Assembly: GCA_028278265.1 (NCBI GenBank)
Contig: JANQET010000408.1
Span: forward strand, 1 to 53,123
From: Myxococcota bacterium
Lineage (GTDB): Bacteria > Myxococcota_A > Polyangia > JAAYKL01
Direction: 5' to 3'
DNA: 53,123 nucleotides
Position numbers and translations under genes: made by a program. The notes beneath the pieces were generated by a model. That model made no database searches. It saw nothing but the letters and a program-made list of their open reading frames with translations, and had not been told where the DNA came from. Positions 15,681 to 22,912 of the stretch are shown in pieces. Each line of letters opens with the position of its first letter. The stretch's first letter is position 1.

Positions 15681-17057
15681 ATGGATGACCGCAGGAGCAG
15701 AGCCGATTCGGTGATTCCTCAGCGTTCCTTTCTCACTTCCAAAGGGGGCGCTGCCGTCGTGATCGTCCTCGGGGGGCTGTTGGGGGTTGTGTCGATCTGG
15801 GCCGGATCGGTCGCCGTTCAGGTGAGCGGTCACCGAGAGGAAGTGGAGCGCTGTGTCACCTGGATTAGCCGAATTCGAACCTTTTTGGCCGCGCTCGATT
15901 CGATCGATACGTCTCAGAGCATATCAACTGATCGGGGATCGATAGCCCAGTCCAGCGAGGAATTCGAAGCGGTTTTAGCTGATATCGCTCGATTTGAGAC
16001 GAACCGGCAGTTGAGTGAACACGTGAATAGAGTACGGCAGCTCCTCTCAGTGGTGGCAGCCGGCGGGGGAACAAATGGTCGACACGCGCGCTCGCTTCGA
16101 TTAGGGGAGCTGCGTCAACAAACGGATCAATTGATCCCGCACGTTCGCAGCAAGCTTCGAACCTTGTCGGAAAAATTGGCGGTCTATTGGGAGTCGCTGC
16201 AGTTGCTGGTGATGGCGGTTATCGTGCTGTGCTCGGTCGTCGTCGTCCTGCTCCTGGTGACTCGTCGGCAGGCCAAGCGACTCGCCGCGATGAGCGATCG
16301 GCTGCAGGCCGAGCTGGTCGAAAAGGACCAGAACGAACGCGCGCTCAGAACTGTCGCCGCAGCCACGGCGCACGAGATCAACAACCCCCTGTTCTATGTG
16401 GTCGGTCATCTGGATCTGTTGGATATGCAGCTACAATCCATCGAAGATCAATTTCCCGACACCTTGCTCAGACAGCTGAAAGACGGCGTCAGCCAAGCCC
16501 TGCAGGGGGCCGATCGGGTGGCTCAAATCGCCAAAGACCTCAAGCATATCTATCGCCCCGCGCAGGAGGACTTGGAGAGCGTCAACCTCACCGAGTTGTT
16601 GCAGAGTGTCCGCAACCTGGTGTCGGTCACCATCAAGAGCCGCGCCCAGATGGAGTCCTCCCTGGCGGTGATGCCGCCGGTGCGCGCCAACGAGTCCCGT
16701 TTGGCACAGGTGTTTTTAAACCTCCTGCTCAACGCCGCGCAAGCCATGCCGGAATCCCGGCCGTCCAACGAGAATCGGATTTCCCTCCGCGGGCAGGTGG
16801 AACAGGATCAGGTGGTCGTGGAAATCACCGACAACGGAATGGGGATTCCACCGGCGATTCGAGAGAAGGTGTTCGACCCCTATTTCACCACCAAGTCCGA
16901 GCAGACCGGCAGCGGTTTGGGGCTGTACGTCTCCCGCACCATCGTGGAATCTTACGGGGGCACCCTGGATTTTCGCAGCACCGCGGGTGAGGGGACGAGA
17001 TTCTACGTTCGGCTGCCCATCGCCGCACAATCCCGTACCACGCCGGTACCCCTGTAG
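15681..17057 (+). CDS. Membrane-bound sensor histidine kinase
   Basis: About 458 residues. Transmembrane helix 1 (about 24-45) and helix 2 (about 174-195) bracket a periplasmic sensor region of 130 residues without recognisable domain. The cytoplasmic part has a short coiled coil, a HisKA box with phospho-acceptor His231 (ATAHEINNPLFYVVGH), and an HATPase: N box (FLNLLLNAAQAMPES), G1 (ITDNGMGIP), F box (FDPYFTTK) and G2 (GSGLGLYVSR). It autophosphorylates and passes phosphate to a response regulator, none of which is adjacent. The ATG at 15681 is chosen; a GTG at 15669 is possible. No clear ribosome-binding site is seen, and a TATATC lies 16 nt upstream of the ATG. Confidence 0.9.
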   Translation: MDDRRSRADSVIPQRSFLTSKGGAAVVIVLGGLLGVVSIWAGSVAVQVSGHREEVERCVTWISRIRTFLAALDSIDTSQSISTDRGSIAQSSEEFEAVLADIARFETNRQLSEHVNRVRQLLSVVAAGGGTNGRHARSLRLGELRQQTDQLIPHVRSKLRTLSEKLAVYWESLQLLVMAVIVLCSVVVVLLLVTRRQAKRLAAMSDRLQAELVEKDQNERALRTVAAATAHEINNPLFYVVGHLDLLDMQLQSIEDQFPDTLLRQLKDGVSQALQGADRVAQIAKDLKHIYRPAQEDLESVNLTELLQSVRNLVSVTIKSRAQMESSLAVMPPVRANESRLAQVFLNLLLNAAQAMPESRPSNENRISLRGQVEQDQVVVEITDNGMGIPPAIREKVFDPYFTTKSEQTGSGLGLYVSRTIVESYGGTLDFRSTAGEGTRFYVRLPIAAQSRTTPVPL

Positions 17058-17106
17058 TCCGGATAATGCGGTCCGCTTTCTGTTGGGGGTCTCGTGTGCT
17101 CGAGAA

Positions 17107-17895
17107 CTACTCGTTGTTGATCGCTTCGACCTCTGCCGGAACGTCGATGTTGCCGTCCAGATCCTGGGTCTTGGTGAGCGTCATCGAGCCCGTATGCAGA
17201 ATGAAGACGTTGGGCAGGTACGCCCAGAGGTAGGCTTCGGCATCCTCGGGATCGGCTGCGTTCCAGATATCCTTGGTCTCGTTGTCAATGGCCCGCCAAC
17301 TGCTTTCGAAGCCGTAGTCGTTGATGACCGCATTGGCGTCTTTGAGCGTGTACATCGTGTTGCCGTTGAGCGCGACTTCCCAGTACATACAGACGAGCTC
17401 GGCGTTTTCGGCTTGAACGGTGCTCTCTTGATCTTTCAGCTGCTCGAACCGAGCAGGACAGCTCGGTCAGTCCGAGGACCCGATGACGAACACCAGCGCT
17501 TTTACCTCCTCCCGGTTTTTCCAAACGTCGCACATGCTGAGCACGGTTTCCGTACCGTCAGGGCCGTACATTGCTGGTAACTCGGTTTCCGATGGAACCA
17601 CGTAGTCCTTGTACCAGGCGTAGGGGCCTGCGGGATACCCCGGGCATTCATCCGTATCGCTGTCCGAATCCGAATCCGTGTCACTGTCGCCGTCCGAGTC
17701 CCCGTCGCTGTCGCCGTCCGAGTCCCCATCGCCGTCGCCGTCCGAGTCTCCGTCGCTGTCCCCATCTGCATCGCCTGACGAGTCGTCATCGTCCCCATCC
17801 GATTCCCCCCCGCCGCAGGCGAGGGATCCGCAGATCATCAGAGCGACGAGACCCAATATGACCAAGAATCGCCAACTGGTCGTTATTTGTTCCAT
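17107..17895 (-). CDS. Thioredoxin-like lipoprotein with in-frame UGA: candidate selenoprotein
   Basis: Reading through the TGA at 17467-17469 as selenocysteine gives 262 residues. Residues 1-27 are a lipoprotein signal ending in GSLAC, with Cys27 lipidated. Residues 31-82 are an Asp/Ser/Gly linker. Residues 84-262 form a thioredoxin-like domain: TVLSMCDVWKNREEVKALVF, then VIGSSD-U143-PSC146, where U-x-x-C replaces the usual C-x-x-C. A later LPNVFILHTGSMTLT matches the cis-Pro region and last strands of TlpA-like proteins. Coding continues in the same frame for 119 residues after the UGA, without shift. A 17-nt hairpin begins 10 nt after the UGA. The ATG at 17895 has AAGGAG 9 nt upstream. Alternative: nonsense mutation or sequencing error; the placement exactly at the catalytic Cys argues against this. 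The likely role is an envelope thiol/selenol oxidoreductase. Confidence 0.8.
17440..17456 (-). promoter_or_regulatory. Candidate bacterial SECIS hairpin
   Basis: On the mRNA, CUGCUCG-GUU-CGAGCAG forms a 7-bp perfect stem with a GUU loop. It starts 10 nt after the UGA, so the loop begins 17 nt after the UGA. Bacterial SECIS elements have a G in the first loop positions and a UGA-to-loop distance of roughly 16-37 nt; both conditions hold. A competing stem (CCGAGC/GCUCGG) immediately after the UGA overlaps it. Confidence 0.6.
17650..17805 (-). repeat. Hexanucleotide-type Asp/Ser/Gly-Asp coding repeat
   Basis: Degenerate 6-bp repeats (GAC-GGN / GAC-TCN type) encode the linker between the lipidated N-terminus and the thioredoxin-like domain. 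The same kind of tract occurs at 25627-25953 and 29193-29421. Confidence 0.8.
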
Positions 17896-18119
17896 GATAA
17901 AAATCTCCTTACTCAAGATACACTCTCAAGCTGTCGGTCGCATCAAACGAAGTACCGCCTCACCCGCGGACGGTTCACTTTTTTCGAATAAAATTATGTA
18001 TTTATAAACAGGGTTGTTGATGATTTTGAATCCTGCCCCGTGGCTGTTCCACCGTTTGACAACTGGCCGTACGGCTCGCCCGCTTTACAGAGTTGGCCAA
18101 AAGTGCTCTGTTTCGATTT

Positions 18120-19982
18120 ATGAGTACGGTTGTTAACGACGTTGCCGGGGTTCGCGCCGAGTACCAGCAACTACTCGAGAAATATCAACAGTCAAAACAG
18201 TCGCTCGAACGGCGGAGTCGATTGATATCGCTGCTCCGGTTCGCCATTTTCATTGCGGGAATCGCGGCCTTTGTCTTCTATTCCCAAAGTGAGGGGGGCT
18301 GGGCCAAGATGGCGCTCACCGCCGGCATGGCGCTCACCGCCCTGTTCCTGGCCGTGGTCATTTTTCATCGCAGGGTCATTGCCCGACTGAAAACCTATGA
18401 GATGCTCTGCGCGATTCAGCTCGAAGGGCTGAGCCGGCTGGCGCGCGACTGGGATGCTCTCCCTGAAATCCGGGTTCCCACAACGATTTCGGAAGACCGG
18501 GGGGTGATGCGGGATCTGGATTTGACGGGCCGGGCTTCCCTGTTTCAGCTGATCGGCAGCGGCAGAACCTGGAAAGGGCGCGAGCTGTTCTTGAGGTGGC
18601 TGCTCACTGCAGAGCGCCCCGACGAAGTGACAGCGCGCCAGGAAGTGGTCGCCGAGCTTCGCCGCAACACCGATTTCCTGCAACGGTTCGAGCTGATTGG
18701 CCAGCGCGCCGGCGGTAATGATCGCGACCCGGCCCCCTTTCTCGACTGGGCCGAATCAAAGCCCCGGTTGCTCAATCGCCCCTGGGTGATCGGGTTGTCC
18801 CGCCTGTTCGGCCTCGCCCCGATTGCTCTAGGCGTGCTCCACTATTTCTCGATTATCGAGCAGCCCCTCTGGTTTCTCGCCATGCTGTGGAACATGCTGT
18901 TGACCGCGTTGCTCGCCAAAAAAGTGCACGCTATTTTCAATCTCGTCTCGTTTCACAAAGACAAATTGGGACACTACTCCGATTTTTTCAAGCTGATCAG
19001 CGAGTCGTCGTTCGGGGCCGACCGAGCCAGAAAATTGCAGGATCAACTCAAAGTGGGCAGGTGGAATGCCACCGAGCAGATGACGCGACTCGAGCGGATC
19101 TCCAGTTCGGCGGACCTGCGGTACTCCTCGACGACCTACCTCTTGGTGCAGGCGCTTACCCTGTGGGACTTCCACATTCTTTATCTATTGGAGCGGTGGC
19201 AAATCCACGTGGGGGGGCAATGCAGGCGGTGGCTCTCGGCGTTGGCCGAATTCGATGCCCTGGCGGCCCTCGCCTTACTGGCCCACGACAATCCCACATG
19301 GAAAGTGCCCGCGTACCGCAGGGAAGATCGGCCCCGACTCGAGTGTGTCGACCTGGGCCATCCGCTGATCCCGCCCGAGTCCTGTGTCACCAATGATGTG
19401 GAGCTGGGACCGGAGAACACCTTTTTGCTGGTCACGGGTTCAAACATGTCGGGAAAGAGCACCCTGCTGCGCGCCGTCGGCCTCAATGTCGCCCTGGCCG
19501 GGGCCGGCGGTGCCGTGAACGCTCGGACGATGAGTTGCTCCCCGATGCAGCTGGCCACCAGTTTCCGAATCGAGGATTCCCTGGCCCAGGGAATCTCGTA
19601 CTTCATGGCCGAGCTGACCCGCTTGGGCCAGATCGTGACGCTCAGCCAAACCAGCCAAACTACAGGCACACCGCCGGTACTCTATCTGTTGGACGAGGTG
19701 CTGTTGGGGACCAATATCGAGGAGCGACGCATCGCCGTACAAGCGGTTCTCGGCCACCTCCTCAGAAACCGGGCCATCGGTGCTGTCTCATCTCACGACC
19801 TCTCCCTGGCCGATGCGCCGGAGCTCAAGGGACGCGTTCACAGCGTCCATTTCACCGAATCCTTTCGCGACGGAACGGACGGCCCGATCATGCATTTCGA
19901 CTACAAATTGCGCCCGGGAATCGCAACCACCACCAACGCCCTGAAACTGCTCGAAATAGCCGGTATTAGCCTGAGAGTATAG
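18120..19982 (+). CDS. Membrane-anchored MutS-family ATPase
   Basis: 620 residues. N-terminal coiled coil, then two transmembrane helices (FAIFIAGIAAFVFY and MALTAGMALTALFLAVVIFH, about 40-90). A central MutS core/lever-like part contains another hydrophobic stretch (APIALGVLHYFSIIEQPLWF, about 225-265). A C-terminal MutS ATPase has Walker A TGSNMSGKSTLLRAVG (about 440), FRIEDSLAQGISYFMAEL, Walker B YLLDEVLLGTN and a late SSHDLSLAD His motif. There is no mismatch-recognition N-domain and no Smr domain, so it is neither MutS1 nor MutS2. Similar membrane-bound MutS relatives exist in Bacteroidota and others, with unknown function. No Shine-Dalgarno; TTTACA lies exactly 36 nt before the ATG. TTG 18093 is an alternative start. 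Confidence 0.85.
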   Translation: MSTVVNDVAGVRAEYQQLLEKYQQSKQSLERRSRLISLLRFAIFIAGIAAFVFYSQSEGGWAKMALTAGMALTALFLAVVIFHRRVIARLKTYEMLCAIQLEGLSRLARDWDALPEIRVPTTISEDRGVMRDLDLTGRASLFQLIGSGRTWKGRELFLRWLLTAERPDEVTARQEVVAELRRNTDFLQRFELIGQRAGGNDRDPAPFLDWAESKPRLLNRPWVIGLSRLFGLAPIALGVLHYFSIIEQPLWFLAMLWNMLLTALLAKKVHAIFNLVSFHKDKLGHYSDFFKLISESSFGADRARKLQDQLKVGRWNATEQMTRLERISSSADLRYSSTTYLLVQALTLWDFHILYLLERWQIHVGGQCRRWLSALAEFDALAALALLAHDNPTWKVPAYRREDRPRLECVDLGHPLIPPESCVTNDVELGPENTFLLVTGSNMSGKSTLLRAVGLNVALAGAGGAVNARTMSCSPMQLATSFRIEDSLAQGISYFMAELTRLGQIVTLSQTSQTTGTPPVLYLLDEVLLGTNIEERRIAVQAVLGHLLRNRAIGAVSSHDLSLADAPELKGRVHSVHFTESFRDGTDGPIMHFDYKLRPGIATTTNALKLLEIAGISLRV

Positions 19983-20018
19983 CAGTTGCCCGCAAATCGA
20001 TTTCAAATATCGACGTAG

Positions 20019-20040
20019 GGGCAGGTCCCTGTGCCTGCCC
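20019..20040. repeat. REP-like palindromic element between convergent genes
   Basis: GGGCAGG and CCTGCCC form a 7-bp inverted repeat around an 8-nt loop, preceded by GTAGG. The GTAGGGGCAGG...CCTGCCC pattern resembles intergenic palindromes that I recall as widely scattered in environmental bacterial genomes. It lies between the convergent MutS-like and kinase genes, where it could act as a bidirectional terminator. Confidence 0.45.
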
Positions 20041-20077
20041 TCCCTATCCCATAAAACGGAGTTGCTTCTCGACGGGA

Positions 20078-21205
20078 TTACATGCTGCGTCGTCGGATGG
20101 GGATTTTGATGCCGATGGTGGCGCCTTTGTCCGGTCCGTCGCTCAAGGCGTAGATTTTCCCGTTGATTTTAGCGAGGTAGTTGGCACAGTAGTGCAGGCT
20201 CGTACCGTAGCCCTTGCCCTTTAGTCGGTAGTCGTAGAAAAAAACCTCTTTCAAGTCAGCCGGGGCGATGCCGCATCCGTTGTCGGTGATTTCGATTTTG
20301 ACGTAGTCATCATCTCGAGATACCGCGGCCTTGAGTACCCGGCTGTCCGGCGGTGTGGGGCGCATCGCCTCGGCGGCATTGCTGACGATACAGTTGAGAA
20401 TTTGGACGATTCTCAACCCCTGGGTCAGCACCAACGGAACGTCGGAAAACTCCTTTTGCACGGTCACCTTCTGGTCCGTCAGGGCAACCGAATTCATGAT
20501 CAGCACATCGTTGACGATTTTGATCAAATCGTGTTCGTAATCCAGCTGATCCGGTATCTCCGTGTACTCTTGGAGCGCGGCGATGATCGCGTTGATCTCG
20601 TTCAGTCGTTCGGACGCGTACTTGGTGTTTGCCCGAGCGGTCTCGAAGAGGCCCAGATATTTCTGACCGATGTGCAGGTAGTACTCGATCAGTGTTTTGT
20701 TCTCCTCGTCCTCGAAAAACTGCTCCTTGAAGGCTTGAACCTTGTTTTCCAGCAACGCCCCCGCCTTGATCAGCCGTTTGTTTTTAATCAGATTGTTGAG
20801 CAGTTTGTCCGTGCTGGAAATCGATGTCAGCGCACCGGTCATCACGTTGGCAATATTGTGAATAATTTCGCGGGAGATGTCCGCCATACCGGCTTTGTAG
20901 GCCAACCGGTTCGCGTGCTCCAGTTGGGCATTCAGTTTTTCGAGCTTCAGCTTTTGGATTTCATTTTCGAAGATGAGGGTCAACGACTCGGTGTGACCAG
21001 ACGCGTGTTTGTTCAACCGCTGCTTCAACCCGTCGATCTCTTTTTCCATCTGAGAGAGCCGCTCGATGTACTGATCCCGTTCGTGTTTGACGATTTCGTA
21101 GACTTCGCCCGGTGAGAGCGTAGTGTATTTGTTCATCAGCTGGTTGCGTTCCGCACCGAGTTCGGCAGCGTCAGTGGAGCGGTGAGTGTCGCCGTTGTTT
21201 GCCAT
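20078..21205 (-). CDS. Cytoplasmic histidine kinase with coiled-coil N-terminus
   Basis: 375 residues, no transmembrane helix. Residues 35-105 are a charged coiled coil (KHERDQYIERLSQMEKEIDG). The dimerisation/phospho-acceptor helix carries His116 (ISREIIHNIANVMTGALTSI), similar to the HN-[IV]-[AG]-N-V variant in the PAS kinase at 43883. The HATPase has ILNCIVSNAAEAMRP, ITDNGCGI, a variant F box (FYDYRLKGKG) and GTSLHYCANYLAKINGKI. It is the last gene of a minus-strand group with slr1658-like and slr1659-like regulators. These probably share one pathway, with the kinase transmitting to an unseen regulator. Conserved HN helix and G boxes make activity likely. Confidence 0.85.
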   Translation of the reverse strand: MANNGDTHRSTDAAELGAERNQLMNKYTTLSPGEVYEIVKHERDQYIERLSQMEKEIDGLKQRLNKHASGHTESLTLIFENEIQKLKLEKLNAQLEHANRLAYKAGMADISREIIHNIANVMTGALTSISSTDKLLNNLIKNKRLIKAGALLENKVQAFKEQFFEDEENKTLIEYYLHIGQKYLGLFETARANTKYASERLNEINAIIAALQEYTEIPDQLDYEHDLIKIVNDVLIMNSVALTDQKVTVQKEFSDVPLVLTQGLRIVQILNCIVSNAAEAMRPTPPDSRVLKAAVSRDDDYVKIEITDNGCGIAPADLKEVFFYDYRLKGKGYGTSLHYCANYLAKINGKIYALSDGPDKGATIGIKIPIRRRSM

Positions 21206-21243
21206 CTTAGCCCACGACCGGCGAAAGGGCGTATCGAATCCCG

Positions 21244-21609
21244 TTAGGCACTGGCCTCCTTGCCCTCCACATTGATGTACTCGAAGAGCTGGCCCAGGGA
21301 CTCCAGCGGCCGAAACGAGACCGCCTGCCAGTTCAACGATTTGTTGTAGATGATGGTGGTCTGGATGCTCTTTTCATTGAACAGTTTGCACAGATAGATG
21401 ATCGAGCGCACGGTCGATGAGTTCATGTAGTTGAGGTCCATGAAGTCGACAATTGCGTTCCTGCCGCAAAAGGCGTCACCCAATCGCGCGATGTACGGAT
21501 CGAGCACGGCACCCGGGTCGGTGAATCCACTCTCGCCGATCCAGCTGATGCGGATGGGGTCCTCCAATGCCACGGCGATCTCGAGATCGTCTGATTTTAG
21601 ATTTTCCAT
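21244..21609 (-). CDS. slr1659-like / STAS-like regulatory protein
   Basis: 121 residues. IRISWIGESGFTDPG, then VDFMDLNYMNSSTVRSIIYLCKLFNEKSIQTTIIYNKSLNWQ and RPLESLGQLFEYINV. The NSSTVR segment with a preceding beta strand and acidic residue recalls STAS-type anti-sigma antagonists, in which a Ser is phosphorylated. The overall sequence fits what I know as the slr1659 superfamily, usually paired with slr1658. It has GGAG 8 nt before the ATG and lies between the slr1658-like gene (91 bp upstream) and the kinase gene. Partner-switching with the slr1658-like ATPase is inferred. Confidence 0.62.
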   Translation of the reverse strand: MENLKSDDLEIAVALEDPIRISWIGESGFTDPGAVLDPYIARLGDAFCGRNAIVDFMDLNYMNSSTVRSIIYLCKLFNEKSIQTTIIYNKSLNWQAVSFRPLESLGQLFEYINVEGKEASA

Positions 21610-21700
21610 CGGGGTGTCTCCATCTCCTCTGATTCACCGTCCACGGCAAGCGCCCGGTCCAGGCGAAGCGGCCCGGTCCAATCGGCTCGACCCTTGCGGG

Positions 21701-22162
21701 TCAATTCAGGCTTCTCGTGGCGGTGACCCTGATCAAATCGTCTTCTTGACGATAGTCCAATTCGAACTTCCCCTCGTGGGCAATGCGGATCAGGCCCAGC
21801 TGGGTCGGTCCACGCAGGGGATCCTCAATCAGCTCCATCAACCGTTGGGTGTAGAGCTCGCCCACATCCTCGCTCTGCCGAATTTTGGCCACGTGGGCTT
21901 TGAAACTGTCCAGGTCGCCCTGATCCATCGAGCGGTTGGCCACGCCGATGGTCAATAGATCATTCTCGATTGCCAGATTGAACGAAATCTCCGATGAACC
22001 GTACTTGATCGCGTTTTCGACCAATTCGGCTGCAGACATCACAGTGGCATCGACCAGTTCGGGATCTTTGTCACGTAGCTGATGCTGCAGTTTCTTTCTG
22101 AGCTCCTTCAACTTGTCCTGCACTGATGCGAATTCATAGACGATGGTCACTCGGTCACCCAC
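21701..22162 (-). CDS. slr1658-like anti-sigma-type ATP-binding protein
   Basis: 153 residues with a GHKL-like fold: a helix with MSAAELVENAIKYGS (N box, as in RsbW/SpoIIAB-like proteins), then FNLAIENDLLTIGVANRS and a C-terminal strand set (LGLIRIAHEGKFELDYRQED). No classic G1/G2 boxes are evident, so ATP use is uncertain. The GTG start at 22162 has AAGGAG 7 nt upstream. A good sigma70-type promoter lies at 22252-22279. Together with the downstream slr1659-like protein it looks like a switch module feeding the kinase at 20078. Confidence 0.65.
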   Translation of the reverse strand: MGDRVTIVYEFASVQDKLKELRKKLQHQLRDKDPELVDATVMSAAELVENAIKYGSSEISFNLAIENDLLTIGVANRSMDQGDLDSFKAHVAKIRQSEDVGELYTQRLMELIEDPLRGPTQLGLIRIAHEGKFELDYRQEDDLIRVTATRSLN

Positions 22163-22242
22163 GGCAAGGCTCCTTTTGCGACGGTGGAGGACTTCCCGAA
22201 ACCGCTCGATGCGTCAACCCTGTCCAAACGAAGACCCCCAAG

Positions 22243-22279
22243 TCTATAGTTACTATAGTTCGAAAATGATGTCGTTCAA
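22243..22279 (-). promoter_or_regulatory. Sigma70-type promoter for the slr1658-like operon
   Basis: On the minus strand TTGAAC (22279-22274), a 16-bp spacer and TATAGT (22257-22252). A second TATAGA (22248-22243) follows. The CTATAG-TTA-CTATAG arrangement (22244-22258) is both a direct and an inverted repeat and may hold an operator. The transcript leader to GTG 22162 would be about 80 nt. Confidence 0.55.
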
Positions 22280-22300
22280 TGAGCCCCGCCACCTTTCCCC

Positions 22301-22843
22301 TCACTCCCAAGTGAAGCTCCAGGTGCAAATCGAATCCTCCATCACGATGCAGGTCTTTTTGTGCACCGTCGGATTTTTGAGCCCTGCGCCGATCAGCACC
22401 TCCCTGAGGTAGCCGGTGAGGATGTCGCAGACCTCCGCCGACGGGCAGCCGAACTCCTCCAACGTCAGGACGCCCTCTTTGTCGCCGGTGATTCGCATCT
22501 TCATCTTACCGGTGTCGTGTTGACTGGCGAACAGCGCGAAAACTCTGCGGGGGAGCGCCAGCACATCCGGATTTCCCTTGAGGTGGCTGTAGATCCCTTC
22601 GAGGTGGTCCTTTGCCGCGATTTGGCCGAACCGCTCGAGAATCTGTGTGCGATCACCGGTCAATAGGGCAGCAGAGGCGCGAATTATCTCCAACAGATCT
22701 TCTTCGGGGTACCATTGGGAGTCGAGGATGGGCTCGTTTAAATAGTGGTGCAAGACTGGAGGCAAGACCTTTAACGCCTGCTCGCGGCGGACGCGAAGAA
22801 ACTTCACGAATCCGGTTAACGTCGTCCCTTTGGCACGCGCCAT
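22301..22843 (-). CDS. DUF2378-like (V4R/HNOB-fold-like) protein
   Basis: 180 residues. The opening KGTTLTGFVKFLRVRREQAL, the segment LPPVLHHYLNEPILDSQWYPEEDLLEIIRA and the closing CDILTGYLREVLIGAGLKNP match the pattern of Myxococcota DUF2378/TIGR02265 proteins and heme-NO-binding/V4R-fold relatives. The late VHKKTCIVMEDSICTWSFTWE gives the Cys-containing C-terminal strands. I see no certain heme His, so ligand binding is undecided. The ATG has a very strong GAGGAGGAGGA directly upstream. It precedes the slr1658/slr1659/kinase group by 138 bp and could be its sensor or a separate gene. Confidence 0.55.
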   Translation of the reverse strand: MARAKGTTLTGFVKFLRVRREQALKVLPPVLHHYLNEPILDSQWYPEEDLLEIIRASAALLTGDRTQILERFGQIAAKDHLEGIYSHLKGNPDVLALPRRVFALFASQHDTGKMKMRITGDKEGVLTLEEFGCPSAEVCDILTGYLREVLIGAGLKNPTVHKKTCIVMEDSICTWSFTWE

Positions 22844-22912
22844 TCCTCCTCCTCTACTACTAATTAACGGAAGAAACCGCCGCGACTTTACCCTGACGAT
22901 GTAAAATTCGGT

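Noticed and set aside
17107-17388. Separate 93-aa gene downstream of the lipoprotein frame
   Set aside because: It is in the same frame as the lipoprotein with only one TGA between, lacks its own ribosome-binding site, and contains the second half of the thioredoxin-like domain.
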